A stretch of DNA of 64,000 nt from Bremerella cremea (GCF_003335505.1 NZ_QPEX01000044.1:1-64000); one strand, 5' to 3'. Positions 1 through 9,295 are shown, counted from the stretch's first letter. The notes: generated by a model not told the origin, from the letters alone. Made by a program: numbers and translations.

Positions 1-391
1 AAGATCCGCCGCTTCCGTGCCATCCCTCGCTCCTGATGCTTGCTGGTAGTTTCAACACACCAGTCTCACCGATCGGAGCAAGGTTTTCTATCTAAGCCCG
101 TGGTCCGAATAATGGGGTCCACTTCACAAATGATTTATTGTCATCCTCTGTGTCGCATTGAATAGGCCCAAGCTGTCGGACCATGGACGCCCATTTCTTA
201 GATAGAGCTTTTCACGCGATCGGTTGCCCAGAGCGACTATTGAATGGCACATCAAGAATTCAAAGGCTTGCCCCAATCACCGAGCGAATCGGCCCCGAAA
301 CAGGGGCTGGCAGGTTGTCGATTGAGCACTATTGTTTGAAGTGGATCGCTGCTGCCGATCGCAGAGTTATCTTTGTGATTGCTGATTTCGC
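1..391. other. Stretch without a recognisable gene
   Basis: No reading frame here looks like a real protein on either strand. A short GC-rich hairpin (about 292-307) lies downstream of the thioredoxin gene but has no T-run. The motif ATGGGGTCCACTT near 110-123 resembles the ends of some IS3-type elements, but no partner end or transposase is visible, so I do not call an element. Confidence 0.4.
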
Positions 392-874
392 TCATTCTCT
401 CGCAGCGTTGGCCATCAGTGTGTTTAGAGCGTGTTCCAGACGTGAGGTATGGTGATCGCCAACAATACGATGCTGAACCTCTCCATCGGCGAAGATCAGA
501 ATGGTCGGATATTGAGTAACGTTGTATTTCTCCGAAAGAAATCGATTGCTTTCGGCGTCAACTTCTCGAAACCGCACGCTTTCCCTGAATTGGAAGGACA
601 AATCGTGAAGGACGGGCTTGGCTTCGGTGCATTTGGGGCACCATTTGGTGGTCATGACAACGACGACCGGGTCTGCCTGTTCAAGAACCTCGCGAGAAAA
701 GGTATCGTCGGTAACTAGCATGAGACCTTCGCCGTTATCTATGCGGCCATCTGCCGGCGAATTGCTGGGATAACTTCGGTCGCAGCCACCGAAGATAGTG
801 ACAAGAAGGATCGCTAGTCCCAAAATGTCAGGTCGTGTAAGGGGATCGGCTGCCAATTCTTGGTAACGTTTCAT
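392..874 (-). CDS. Thioredoxin-fold lipoprotein (WCPKC active site)
   Basis: The 160-residue protein has a lipoprotein-like signal (hydrophobic run about residues 17-30, lipobox IFGGC with Cys31) followed by one thioredoxin domain. The active site is WCPKC (Cys79, Cys82) and a QYPT motif supplies the cis-proline. It should be membrane-anchored outside the cytoplasmic membrane, acting as a thiol-disulfide exchanger. It is the last gene of the metal-efflux operon, so a role in keeping Cys-rich metal-binding partners reduced is a reasonable inference. A longer frame extends upstream to 1033 but overlaps the preceding lipoprotein gene. The ATG at 874 puts the signal peptide at the N-terminus and is preferred. 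Substrate unknown. Confidence 0.85.
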   Translation of the reverse strand: MKRYQELAADPLTRPDILGLAILLVTIFGGCDRSYPSNSPADGRIDNGEGLMLVTDDTFSREVLEQADPVVVVMTTKWCPKCTEAKPVLHDLSFQFRESVRFREVDAESNRFLSEKYNVTQYPTILIFADGEVQHRIVGDHHTSRLEHALNTLMANAARE

Positions 875-956
875 TGGTTTGCCCAACGGCAGTTGGCTGC
901 CTAGATAACAGCCAACTGCTCCGTGCGTCGAATGAGAATCGTCGCAATAAGTCGTG

Positions 957-1361
957 CTACGAATCGGCCCCCTTTTCCAGGGCTTCCGGCTTCGGTGGGT
1001 CTTCGCCGTACTTGGCCTTGTATCGGGCGGCAAACTTGTCGAAAAGTTCCGGCGAGCAGATGAAGCACTGGGACGCGGGACGATTGTGTTCTTCGCACCA
1101 ATCTCCCTTCTCCTTGAATTCTACGATCAGCTTTGTATCACACAAAGCACAAATCTCTTCCGGCACGCCATGTTCGCCGCACCACCATTCTCCATGGACG
1201 TGGCTATGTTCGTCGCCGTGATCGTGGTCATCGTGAGCCACTTCGGAGTGCTCGTCGGCATCTCCCATCGCGGACTGGCCACCACTGCAGCCAGCGAATG
1301 AAAGAGCGGCAACGGCAAGCAATCCAACTGCCAAACTGGAGGTACTAAACATCCACTTCAT
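957..1361 (-). CDS. Lipoprotein with His-rich segment and twin Cys/His modules
   Basis: The 134-residue protein starts with a signal peptide ending in a lipobox (LSFAGC, Cys25). A His/Asp-rich segment follows (about residues 38-57, HDDHDHGDEHSH). Two related Cys/His modules come next: WCGEHGVPEEICALC (Cys61, His64, Cys71, Cys74) and a second with Cys89, His92, Cys99 and Cys102. The first module recurs almost exactly in the RND adaptor two genes upstream. This composition suggests a periplasmic metal-binding lipoprotein that buffers or hands over a heavy metal to the efflux complex. The metal cannot be told from sequence. It lies 39 bases downstream of the czcA-like gene in the same direction, so it is very likely co-transcribed. 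Confidence 0.85.
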   Translation of the reverse strand: MKWMFSTSSLAVGLLAVAALSFAGCSGGQSAMGDADEHSEVAHDDHDHGDEHSHVHGEWWCGEHGVPEEICALCDTKLIVEFKEKGDWCEEHNRPASQCFICSPELFDKFAARYKAKYGEDPPKPEALEKGADS

Positions 1362-1400
1362 AAGATTCTCCTACTTAAATTTTCAAAAACTATATTGAAA

Positions 1401-4400
1401 TCAAACCGAGACGGTTTCCGCCCCCTTGGCAGAATCTGGCAGGGGAGGTTGTTCAGGAGCGAACTCGTCGTATTCACCCGAACCAAGATTCTTAGCGGGA
1501 AGATTGAAGACGACGTAAAGCACGCGGAGGACGAGCAGGCTCATAAGCATCGCACTACACACTCCCCCAATCACCACGGTTGCCAATGGACGCTGGACTT
1601 CTGCCCCCATCCCCGTACTGAAGGCCATTGGCACAAAGCCCAAACTAGCCACTAGAGTTGTCATGAGAATAGGACGCAAACGAGTCACCGCCGCTTCCTC
1701 GACAGCTTCATCCAAGTTCCTGCCACGTCTTCGCAATTGGCGAATCGTGGAGACCAAGAGCATATCGTCTAGCACGGCTACACCAGAAAGGGCGATGAAG
1801 CCGACCGCAGCGGAAATCGAGAACGGCATATCGCGAATCCACAAGGCGACAACGCCACCAATCCAGGCGAATGGTACCCCAGTGAACACTCGCAACGCGT
1901 CTATCCAGTTTCGATAGGTCATGTACAACAGGGCAAGAATCATCAACAACGCGATCGGAACGACAATCATGAGACGTTGTTGGGCACGCTGGAGATTCTC
2001 GAATTGTCCGCCCCATTCGACTCGGTAACGCCCTGGTGGCAACGCAACTTGCTCAGCAACTGCCTGGCGGGCTTCCGCAACGAAGCTTCCCATGTCGCGT
2101 CCCCGGACGTTTGCTTCGACAGTGATACGGCGCTGATACCACTCGCGTTTGATCGTATTAGGTTCGTCTACCCGCTCGATCGACGCTAGTCGCGAAAGCG
2201 GGATGCGTTGCCCGGACGAAGTCGCGACCAAAATATCGGCGATGGCCGAGGGATCAGCACGTACTTTTTCTGGCAGACGAATGACTAGCGGGAAACGCAG
2301 TTGTCCCTCGTAAACTTCTCCTACGTGATGGCTGCCCAATGATCGAACGAGATTCAAGACGTTCTTGGCAGGCACTTCATAGCGGGCGATCTGGTCCTGC
2401 TTGATCTTGATTTGAAGCACCGGCTGTCCCGTGACCTGTTCCACCTTGACTTCGGAAGCTCCCGCAATGCCCTTGATCACTTTTTCAATTTCGGACGCTT
2501 TGCTAACCATCAATTCCAGATCATCTCCGTAAAGGATTGCGGCGACATCGGCCCGCACCCCAGAGATCATCTCATTCATCCGCATCTCTATTGGCTGCGA
2601 CATGGCCAGGCGAGGGCCTGGTAGATCGCGTAACTCTTCCTGCACTTGGATGGTCAGTTCTTCTTGAGTGCCGGCACGAGTCCACTGCTTCCGGGGATGA
2701 AGGGTAATGAATAGATCGGTTAGCTCCGTTCCCATCGGGTCGGTTGCCACTTCGGCGGTTCCGACACGACTCCAAACGTGCGCGATCTCATCGGGGAACT
2801 TTTCCAGCAGGACCTTTTCCATACGCGTGTTGTAACGGATTGACTCTTCCAGATCCGTGCCTGCCAGTCGGACGACATTCAGCGTTATCGCCCCTTCGGA
2901 GAGGCGGGGGACAAACTCCGAACCAAGGTTCGGGGCAATCAGCCCGAATACGGCTACAAACAGGCAGAGAGCCGAACCGATCACAACGAATTTATTGTGC
3001 ATCGTAAATCGCAATACCGGTGCGTAGAGCCGCTTGAGCCAGCGGATCAAAAGGGGCTCTTTTTCTTGGATGTTCTGAGGCAAGAGAAAACTGGCCAGCA
3101 CCGGCATAAGAGTCAGCGACAATACCATCGATCCGGCCAAAGCCATAATCACGGTCATCGCCATCGGACGGAAGAGTTTCCCTTCGACACCTTCCAGCGT
3201 CAAAATGGGCAAGTAAACGATCATGATGATTAACTCACCGAACATCGTTGGTTTGCGAACCTCGATGGCCGCATCGCGGATGATCTCCAAGTGGCTGCGA
3301 CCTCCGCTGTCGCGCGACAGATGCCGGACGCAGTTTTCGATCATCACCACCGAACTATCGACCACCAACCCAAAGTCGATCGCCCCCAGGCTGAGCAAAC
3401 TAGCCGCAATGCCAACTTGTAGCATGCCCGAAAATGCGAACAACATCGAAAGTGGAATTGCCAGAGCGACGATGAAACCGGCACGCAGATTCCCGAGGAA
3501 GACGAATAAAACCGCGACAACCAACAGGCCCCCCTCGAACAGGTTTTTCTGCACCGTGTGGATCACGTGGTCGACGAGTTCCGTTCGGTCGTAAACCGTT
3601 TTGATGGTAACGCCAACAGGAAGCGTGCTGCGAATCTGCTCCAGCTTGTTCTTCAGGGCCCAAGTCACCTCGTGACTGTTCTCGCCCATGAGCATGAACC
3701 CAAGTCCCAGTACCGCCTCCCCCTGGCCATCAGCAGTTACTGTTCCCCGGCGAATCTCATGACCAATTTGCACTTCGCCGATGTCGCCGACGCGAATAGG
3801 GACCCCATCTTTTGCTTTGATGACGATATTTTTGATCTGGTCGATGTCTACCGTGCGGCCAACTCCATGTACCAGCAGCATTTCGCTGCCATCGGTAATC
3901 GTCCCTCCCCCGACATTTTCATTGTTTGCACGAATGGCATCTGCAACTTCCTCATAGGTCAGGGCGTGTTTGATCAGACGATCTGGATCAAGCCGAACTT
4001 GATATTGTTTTTCGTAGCCTCCCCAACTGTTCACCTCAGCGACACCCGGGACAGAACGCAATTGCGGTTTTACCACCCAGTCATGGAGAGTGCGTAATTC
4101 GGTCAGCCGATCAACACGCTCCTGGTCGCTGACCTGGGAAAAGTCGACTCCCTGATAGGTCAGTACATAATGGAAGACCTCGCCGAGTCCTGTCGATACG
4201 GGGCCCATCTGCGGCCTGCCGATTCCTACCGGCAACTCCACGGTACTAAGCCGCTCGTTGATTAGCTGACGGGCAAAATAGATATCGATCCCATCCTCGA
4301 AGGTCACGACGACCTGGGAAAGTCCAAATTTCGAGATCGATCGCATAACCGTCAAACCAGGCAGGCCACTAATGCTCTGCTCGACGGGAAAGGTAATCTG

Positions 4401-4589
4401 TTTCTCGACTTCTTCAGAAGAGAGTGCCGGTGCCGTCGTATTGATCTGAACCTGAACCGGGGTGGTATCGGGAAACGCATCGATATCAAGCTGCTGCAGC
4501 GCGAAGACGCCAGCTACCGCCAACACGAGCGTGACAAGGATGACTAACGCCCGATGCCGAAGTGAAAAATCAATTAGGTTGCTGAGCAT
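1401..4589 (-). CDS. czcA: CzcA/CusA-family heavy-metal efflux RND transporter
   Basis: The 1062-residue length is normal for heavy-metal RND inner-membrane pumps. It shows the usual order: TM1 near the N-terminus, a large periplasmic loop, a TM2-6 bundle, a second loop and a TM8-12 bundle. The TM4 signature GAIDFGLVVDSSVVMIEN carries the acidic residues expected for proton relay, and the C-terminal half has a run ending VAVLDDMLLV. By family knowledge it takes metal cations from periplasm or membrane and exports them by proton antiport through a tripartite complex. It starts 11 bases after the adaptor gene. No outer-membrane factor gene is visible in the operon, so CzcC/TolC must be encoded elsewhere. 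Cu/Ag versus Co/Zn/Cd specificity is not decidable here. Confidence 0.95.
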   Translation of the reverse strand: MLSNLIDFSLRHRALVILVTLVLAVAGVFALQQLDIDAFPDTTPVQVQINTTAPALSSEEVEKQITFPVEQSISGLPGLTVMRSISKFGLSQVVVTFEDGIDIYFARQLINERLSTVELPVGIGRPQMGPVSTGLGEVFHYVLTYQGVDFSQVSDQERVDRLTELRTLHDWVVKPQLRSVPGVAEVNSWGGYEKQYQVRLDPDRLIKHALTYEEVADAIRANNENVGGGTITDGSEMLLVHGVGRTVDIDQIKNIVIKAKDGVPIRVGDIGEVQIGHEIRRGTVTADGQGEAVLGLGFMLMGENSHEVTWALKNKLEQIRSTLPVGVTIKTVYDRTELVDHVIHTVQKNLFEGGLLVVAVLFVFLGNLRAGFIVALAIPLSMLFAFSGMLQVGIAASLLSLGAIDFGLVVDSSVVMIENCVRHLSRDSGGRSHLEIIRDAAIEVRKPTMFGELIIMIVYLPILTLEGVEGKLFRPMAMTVIMALAGSMVLSLTLMPVLASFLLPQNIQEKEPLLIRWLKRLYAPVLRFTMHNKFVVIGSALCLFVAVFGLIAPNLGSEFVPRLSEGAITLNVVRLAGTDLEESIRYNTRMEKVLLEKFPDEIAHVWSRVGTAEVATDPMGTELTDLFITLHPRKQWTRAGTQEELTIQVQEELRDLPGPRLAMSQPIEMRMNEMISGVRADVAAILYGDDLELMVSKASEIEKVIKGIAGASEVKVEQVTGQPVLQIKIKQDQIARYEVPAKNVLNLVRSLGSHHVGEVYEGQLRFPLVIRLPEKVRADPSAIADILVATSSGQRIPLSRLASIERVDEPNTIKREWYQRRITVEANVRGRDMGSFVAEARQAVAEQVALPPGRYRVEWGGQFENLQRAQQRLMIVVPIALLMILALLYMTYRNWIDALRVFTGVPFAWIGGVVALWIRDMPFSISAAVGFIALSGVAVLDDMLLVSTIRQLRRRGRNLDEAVEEAAVTRLRPILMTTLVASLGFVPMAFSTGMGAEVQRPLATVVIGGVCSAMLMSLLVLRVLYVVFNLPAKNLGSGEYDEFAPEQPPLPDSAKGAETVSV

Positions 4590-4600
4590 TTTGTCTCCCT

Positions 4601-6280
4601 TTATTCGTCGACGCAGCAGCCAGCCCCTAAACCGTTCTTCAACAGTTGGGCTCGCAGAACATCACTGCCCGTCGTAGCGACGACTTCCCCAGGGAGAACC
4701 CCCGCAACAATTTCCGTAAAACCATCCTGGTAAGCTCCCAAACGCACCGAGCGAACATGGAAGACTTTGGGGGACTCAGGGCTATCGAAGTAGTGCTTAT
4801 CACGTACGAAAACGATTCGACAGCAGCCTTCGGAGTGGACGCTTTCTGCCGGCACGGCGATCGCATTTTCTTCCTCTCTTAGGACGATATCACCGATGCC
4901 GTAAGTCTTGTCACGCAATTTGCCCTTGGGATTGGGAAGGACAGCACGGACCTTAACCATACGGGTCTGGGAATCGGCCCCGGTGCTAATCCAGTCCACC
5001 TGCCCTAAAACTTGCGACGAGCTTCCGTCCGCTTGGAAGTGAACCTTCTGCCCGACCTCAACTTGCTGTACGTCCTCTAGGGGAACCTCAAGCATCAACC
5101 ACATTTGGCTCGTATCGACAATGCGAAATAACGGTCGTCGGGTATCGACGACTTCACCTTGCGTGACGTTTCGTTCGACAATCAGTCCAGAGATCGAGGA
5201 TCGCACAGGCAGAAAATTAGCACTGGAAACTTGTGCTTTCACCGAAGAGCGAAGCGTTTGTGGAATGCCCAGAAAGCGTAGTTGTTCAAAAGCTTCGCGT
5301 TCCGAAAGTTGGGCCAGAGATTGAATATCAGGCGATAATCCCAAGTTCTCCATCGATTGAGCGATGCTCAACACCTCGGCCTTTGCTTTGGCCAAGTCGG
5401 CATCGGCCTCTAACAGCCGAACACCTGCCACGGCTCCCTTGGCAATTTTTAATCGTTCCACATTTTGTCGCTGTAATGATTGTTCTGCCAGAGCACGGAT
5501 GAGGCTGGTTTTTAGATCACCGACTTGTTCTGCTTCCACCAGTGCGAGAACTTCCCCTTCTTCCACGCGATCTCCTAAGGTCTTTTCAACACGCCAAACA
5601 CTTCCAGAGGCTCGTGAAGCAAAACTGGCCGTTCGCGTGGGGTCGTAGAGAATTTCACCGCTGCCTGAGACCGTTTGTTCGATAGGGCGGCGTTCCACGA
5701 GTTCGACGTCGACGCCCGCTTGGGCAACGGCATCGACGGATGCAAATTGAATTCGCTTCAGATAGGTTAGGCAACCGCTGTTGTTTTCTTTCGAAAGCGG
5801 CATGCTCATAGCCAACTCGGCACGAGATCGATCCGCCGAGGAGATCGCAGGTGTCTCGTTCAGTTGGGCCAGTTCAGGGTGGTCGAGGACGCAATTATGA
5901 ATGCCATGCTTGGAGCACCAGCCGAAGTCCGGCGTTTTCGGCATGAGGGATTCGTCGCACTCGACGCAGATCGATTCTGGTACTCCATGTTCATCGCACC
6001 AGTCCGCGTCTGCGGGTGCGACTTTTCCAGTTAAAGCCGCAAACTTGGGCATTTTCCAGTCGGTGTAATGGCCGAATGCAAATAGCCCAGCGAATGCTAA
6101 AAGTACCAAGCAAGGACCAACGCTCGCACCGCAAAACGCAACTACACGCCTCGCAAGCGATTGGGATGGAAGTTGGGTAGTCGAGCCGGGCGGCGCGTTC
6201 GTTGAACTCTCGGAATTAGCAACCTCGTTCGGCTTACTTCCCGCAGCTTGTTTCTGCGTTTCGACGACGGATTGACTCAT
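4601..6280 (-). CDS. RND efflux periplasmic adaptor (HlyD/CusB family) with N-terminal Cys/His metal modules
   Basis: The 559-residue protein has a cytoplasmic Ser/Thr/Pro-rich tail (1-45), one membrane segment (about 46-70) and then two Cys/His modules: WCDEHGVPESICVEC (Cys95, His98, Cys105, Cys108) and one with Cys122, His125 and Cys130. A canonical adaptor follows, with beta-barrel and lipoyl halves, an alpha hairpin around residues 240-330 and a C-terminal membrane-proximal domain. The metal modules match those in the lipoprotein downstream of the pump. The frame runs upstream to 6472, but the ATG at 6280 has a good GGGAG ribosome site and the upstream part looks non-coding. The adaptor would bridge the pump to an outer-membrane factor. 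Its N-terminal modules may sense or load metal, by analogy with CusB. Confidence 0.93.
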   Translation of the reverse strand: MSQSVVETQKQAAGSKPNEVANSESSTNAPPGSTTQLPSQSLARRVVAFCGASVGPCLVLLAFAGLFAFGHYTDWKMPKFAALTGKVAPADADWCDEHGVPESICVECDESLMPKTPDFGWCSKHGIHNCVLDHPELAQLNETPAISSADRSRAELAMSMPLSKENNSGCLTYLKRIQFASVDAVAQAGVDVELVERRPIEQTVSGSGEILYDPTRTASFASRASGSVWRVEKTLGDRVEEGEVLALVEAEQVGDLKTSLIRALAEQSLQRQNVERLKIAKGAVAGVRLLEADADLAKAKAEVLSIAQSMENLGLSPDIQSLAQLSEREAFEQLRFLGIPQTLRSSVKAQVSSANFLPVRSSISGLIVERNVTQGEVVDTRRPLFRIVDTSQMWLMLEVPLEDVQQVEVGQKVHFQADGSSSQVLGQVDWISTGADSQTRMVKVRAVLPNPKGKLRDKTYGIGDIVLREEENAIAVPAESVHSEGCCRIVFVRDKHYFDSPESPKVFHVRSVRLGAYQDGFTEIVAGVLPGEVVATTGSDVLRAQLLKNGLGAGCCVDE

Positions 6281-6414
6281 TTGCAGAACTCCCGCAAAGA
6301 AGACGTCAATGGAACAGGGAAATGGGCAGAAGGCATTGGCTTCCACGCAAGGTGTTGCCAATGACAAAGCCGGAATGAACCAGCTCTGCGCACCACGACA
6401 ATAGAATGCGGTGC

Positions 6415-6840
6415 TTAAATTAAGAGAGAAGCGAGCGTTAGGCGCATGAAGCGGCCTGACAACACCTTCCAAGAGCGATCGTAGTATTGCGAATCATCGT
6501 TAAGTTGATGCTGGGTCGATTGCCATTGATCTTCGTACGGCAGGAAACAATCCCATGCCCAAGACGACAAATCTTCGACCTCTACCTTAAGTCCCACAAT
6601 CGCCGATTGGCTACAGAAACAATCGCAATCAGGACACGAGTCGTGAGGGCAATCATTTTGTGGGGCAGGGCTGCGATCGTGCGAACAGTGGTGGCAACAA
6701 GCCTGTGCTTCCTGGCAGTCCATCGTGAATTGGAATTGATGCTGATCAACATGTTGTGGCGCAGCCAAGCTCTGAGCACCGCAAAACAGCGGGCAGAAAA
6801 CAACACGAAGCGTAATCAGGAATACAACGAAGTGATTCAT
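6415..6840 (-). CDS. Small Cys/His-rich exported protein, first gene of the metal operon
   Basis: I do not recognise a family. The 141-residue protein starts with a hydrophobic signal-like segment (MNHFVVFLITLRVVF) and then has a dense Cys/His/Asp stretch (roughly residues 40-80, with CCHHC, CPHDSCPDCDCFC). The C-terminal half is ordinary and mildly hydrophilic. The cysteine pattern suggests metal binding or disulfide cross-linking outside the cytoplasm. It lies 134 bases upstream of the adaptor gene on the same strand, so it is probably the leader gene of the efflux operon. An alternative ATG at 6870 would add ten residues. Its upstream region ends at a dead IS256 element, which may have replaced the original promoter or earlier genes. 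Confidence 0.7.
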   Translation of the reverse strand: MNHFVVFLITLRVVFCPLFCGAQSLAAPQHVDQHQFQFTMDCQEAQACCHHCSHDRSPAPQNDCPHDSCPDCDCFCSQSAIVGLKVEVEDLSSWAWDCFLPYEDQWQSTQHQLNDDSQYYDRSWKVLSGRFMRLTLASLLI

Positions 6841-6999
6841 AACGAACGTTAAATTGAGCAAGGCGAACAAGATCGCACGATTCGATGATACGGCACAGAG
6901 TACCCCATTTCAAGGCGAGTTATGTCCCCACGAAAAATGCATGCGAGTCCGGGTGATTCACAAGTTCCTTCAGTGTCTTGGTTTATGTAAATGCCATCG

Positions 7000-7026
7000 A
7001 GCTATTGTCAAATCTCGTGTTCTAGC
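7000..7026. repeat. Left terminal inverted repeat of the IS256 element
   Basis: This 27-base end is the exact reverse complement of 8379-8405. It begins AGCTATTGTCAAATC and marks the end next to the transposase C-terminus. Confidence 0.9.
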
Positions 7027-7032
7027 CGAGGC

Positions 7033-8257
7033 TCAAACGGTGGTCTGCTGGATGCCGTTGTTGAAACTCTTTACTGCTAGTAAATTGGCGATTTGGGCGT
7101 GTCCGTTCAAGCGACGCCAGCCCTATTGGGCTGTTTGTCCCAGCTTAAACATCATGGCAAGGCTCGTCCTGCGGTTGCCGCTCCCTTTTGTTTTTCGATG
7201 CCTCAGGCGAAACGTGGCAAAGGACGATTCGATTGGGTTGGTCGTTCGCAGGTGCTTCCAATGTTCGGCCAGTAAGTCGTAGAACGTCAGCAGCACGTCT
7301 CGATCCGCTCGCATGCCGCCGAGTACTTCGTGCCGTATTTCTCCGCGAACTGTTCGATCGCCTTCTCCGCATCGGCCCGCGTCTCGGCCAGCCAGATGTC
7401 GTGGATGTCGGCCTTAACTTTGGGCTGCACGCTCTTGGGCATTTGGTTCACCTCGTTGGCCGTTTTATGAACCCAACACCGCTGCTCGCGCGTCTCCGGA
7501 AAGACTTTACGAAGTGCCGCCCAGACCCCGAATGCCCCGTCGCCAATCGCTAGGTGCGGAGCATGCGCCAGCGCCCTCGCTGCTTCAGGTCGATCAGCAC
7601 TTCATGCCAGTTCTGCTCGCTCTCACGATAACCGTCGGCCACTGCCAGCAGTTCCTTCTTGCCGTCGGTTGTTGCTCCCATTAAAACTAGAGTGCATTGC
7701 CGTTTTCTCGCTTCATCTTCGAGCCGCACGTTCACGTGAATGCCATCGGCCCAGACGTAAACGTAGTGCTTCTCGTCAAGCGAGCGACGGCACCAGGCAT
7801 CGTATTCGGCCGACCAGCTTTCCTTCAGCCGCACAATCGTGTTGGCACTTAGACCGGACGCCGCTTCACCAACGAGCGACTGCAAAGCCGCGCGGAAATC
7901 GCCTGTCGACACGCCTTTCAAATAGAGCCAGGGAATCAAATCGTCGATGCTCTGGCTGCGGCGAAGATTCGGCAGCAAGACCTTCGGCGAGAAGTGAACG
8001 CGATCGTCCTCACCGGTCGACTTGTCACGAACCCACGGCTGACTGGCTGCGAGCTTTCCGGCGCCGGTCATCACTTCGCGGTCAGGCAAGCGGCCATTGC
8101 GAACCACGAGCCTTCGCCCGCGATCATCTCGCTTGCTGGAGTGCTGCTCCAGAAAGCTGTCGGCTTCAATGGCAGCCTGAAGCATCCGCTGGGATCCTTG
8201 TTGCACAATCTGATCGAGCAAACTGCGAGCCTCTACAGGCTGCGAAAAAGCCCCCAT
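7033..8257 (-). pseudogene. Broken IS256-family (mutator-type) transposase
   Basis: The first frame (ATG about 8257, MGAFSQPVEARSLL) carries the N-terminal and central parts, including the catalytic-region sequence YVYVWADGIHVNVR, and ends at a TAG at 7550. Homology continues in another frame as HLAIGDGAFGVWAALR and EQRCWVHKTANEVNQ, so there is a frameshift near 7565-7570. It shifts again near 7310-7320 into the conserved tail HWKHLRTTNPIESSFAT. A stop (TAG, 7123-7125) then replaces the lysine expected before the RW pair, and the frame reads on to a TGA at 7033-7035. With two frameshifts and a nonsense codon no functional transposase can be made. Confidence 0.88.
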
Positions 8258-8378
8258 GTTGTCGTCTGCTCGTTCGGAACAATTTTCGTACCCTGGATCA
8301 TGGCGTATCCTCACGCCCACGTTGGGCGGCTGATGAAATGCATTCCAACAGCAGAATACGCCGCTTTTTACCTCTTCA

Positions 8379-8405
8379 GCTAGAACACGAGATTTGACAA
8401 TAGCT
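8379..8405. repeat. Right terminal inverted repeat of the IS256 element
   Basis: This is the perfect reverse complement of 7000-7026. It marks the end upstream of the transposase start. Confidence 0.9.
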
Positions 8406-8531
8406 TGCTGCCTGTCGCTTGTCATGAAGTTATCGGTTCCTGCACTGACAACGGAGCAGGCCTGGGGAAAATGTGAGCTGGGAGCAAAGATCGTCAGGAT
8501 TCGCTAGGTCGGGTGGCCTGCTTTCGAACTG

Positions 8532-8732
8532 TCATTGGCCCTCATACAGTGCGACCCAAGACATCACATCCGGGGTCCGCCTCGGCATCGCAAATACGAT
8601 TTTGCGACGTTCTGTGTAGGCGACGATTGATTTGTAAACTTCAGCATCGCGGAGGAAATGAGAATCGCCCGAGACTTGGGGAATTGTAACTACAGATAAT
8701 GAGTTGGATAAGTATTGTGTACTACGCAGTTG
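8532..8732 (-). pseudogene. C-terminal remnant of an unknown protein
   Basis: An open stretch without a start codon reads on the minus strand as a protein-like tail (VVTIPQVSGDSHFLRDAE, then a segment ending SWVALYEGQ, then TGA at 8532-8534). It opens only after a stop just upstream and has no ATG, GTG or TTG in a sensible place. It looks like the surviving 3' end of a gene whose 5' part is lost or frameshifted. I do not recognise the family. The rest of 8426-8842 shows no other feature. Confidence 0.35.
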
Positions 8733-8842
8733 CTATCCCAGGACGGTTCCGCCTAAAGCACCAACTTTCTTAATGTCGAAGACTCCCGACACGCTTGTCT
8801 GCAGCGCAAAGGGTGTCGTCGCGCTGCAGGCCCTACCCGCCA

Positions 8843-9295
8843 CTATCCCCCAACGTATACAATCGGCCAAGATTCCGGATTGAGCAATTCGTCCTCCGCG
8901 ATCAGCCAGTTTTCCAGGGCACTTCTCGACTCGTCAACTTGATGAAGCGAGAAAGCTCGCGAATTGATTGCTGAGTGAGAAGCAAAGGTGCGAAGGAAGA
9001 AGGAGTTGGAACTATCCGGTGGGAACTCCGCGAGTATTGAGACAAACGGTCGGGGATACTGCGTGGTGATGTTTGATGAGGCAAGCGAGGCGAGAATCAA
9101 CCTCGTGGCGGTGAAGTGAAGTTCCGTGGACACTTGGTAAAAGGGCGAGTCGTGGTAAAAAGCGGCTTGCTCATCGGAAAGCGTCTTTCGAGGTTCGACA
9201 GGTATTTCGAGGCAGGAATCCGCTGCCACGAAGACCAGACCGATGCTCGGCTCGTGGTGAGCGAGGCCATAAAGTTTCACAAATCCTGGCGGCAT
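8843..9295 (-). CDS. Hypothetical protein, 150 aa
   Basis: I do not recognise a family. The start is well supported: ATG at 9295 is preceded on the minus strand by GAGGAGAGG four bases away, a strong ribosome site. The protein has no signal peptide or membrane segment that I can see. It reads as a compact soluble protein with an N-terminal mixed alpha/beta-like part and a Ser-rich middle. It lies 151 bases downstream of the GH13 gene on the same strand and could be the last gene of that operon, although the gap is longer than those inside the cluster. Confidence 0.6.
   Translation of the reverse strand: MPPGFVKLYGLAHHEPSIGLVFVAADSCLEIPVEPRKTLSDEQAAFYHDSPFYQVSTELHFTATRLILASLASSNITTQYPRPFVSILAEFPPDSSNSFFLRTFASHSAINSRAFSLHQVDESRSALENWLIAEDELLNPESWPIVYVGG

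Larger units (their letters stand above)
7000..8405 (-). mobile_element. IS256-family insertion sequence, decayed
   Basis: The 1406-bp element is bounded by perfect 27-bp inverted repeats (7000-7026 and 8379-8405) and carries a mutator-type transposase reading leftwards. Length and protein match the IS256 family. The coding region has two frameshifts and a premature stop, so the element is dead by itself. The 8 bases flanking each end (6992-6999, 8406-8413) do not match, so no target-site duplication survives. This suggests a later deletion, recombination or an old insertion. It sits between the metal operon and the alpha-glucan cluster. Confidence 0.9.

Noticed and set aside
183..455. Plus-strand frame at the window start
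   Set aside because: Overlaps the thioredoxin gene end and shows no domain or start signal.
7188..8397. Plus-strand frames across the IS256 element
   Set aside because: They are antisense to the transposase.
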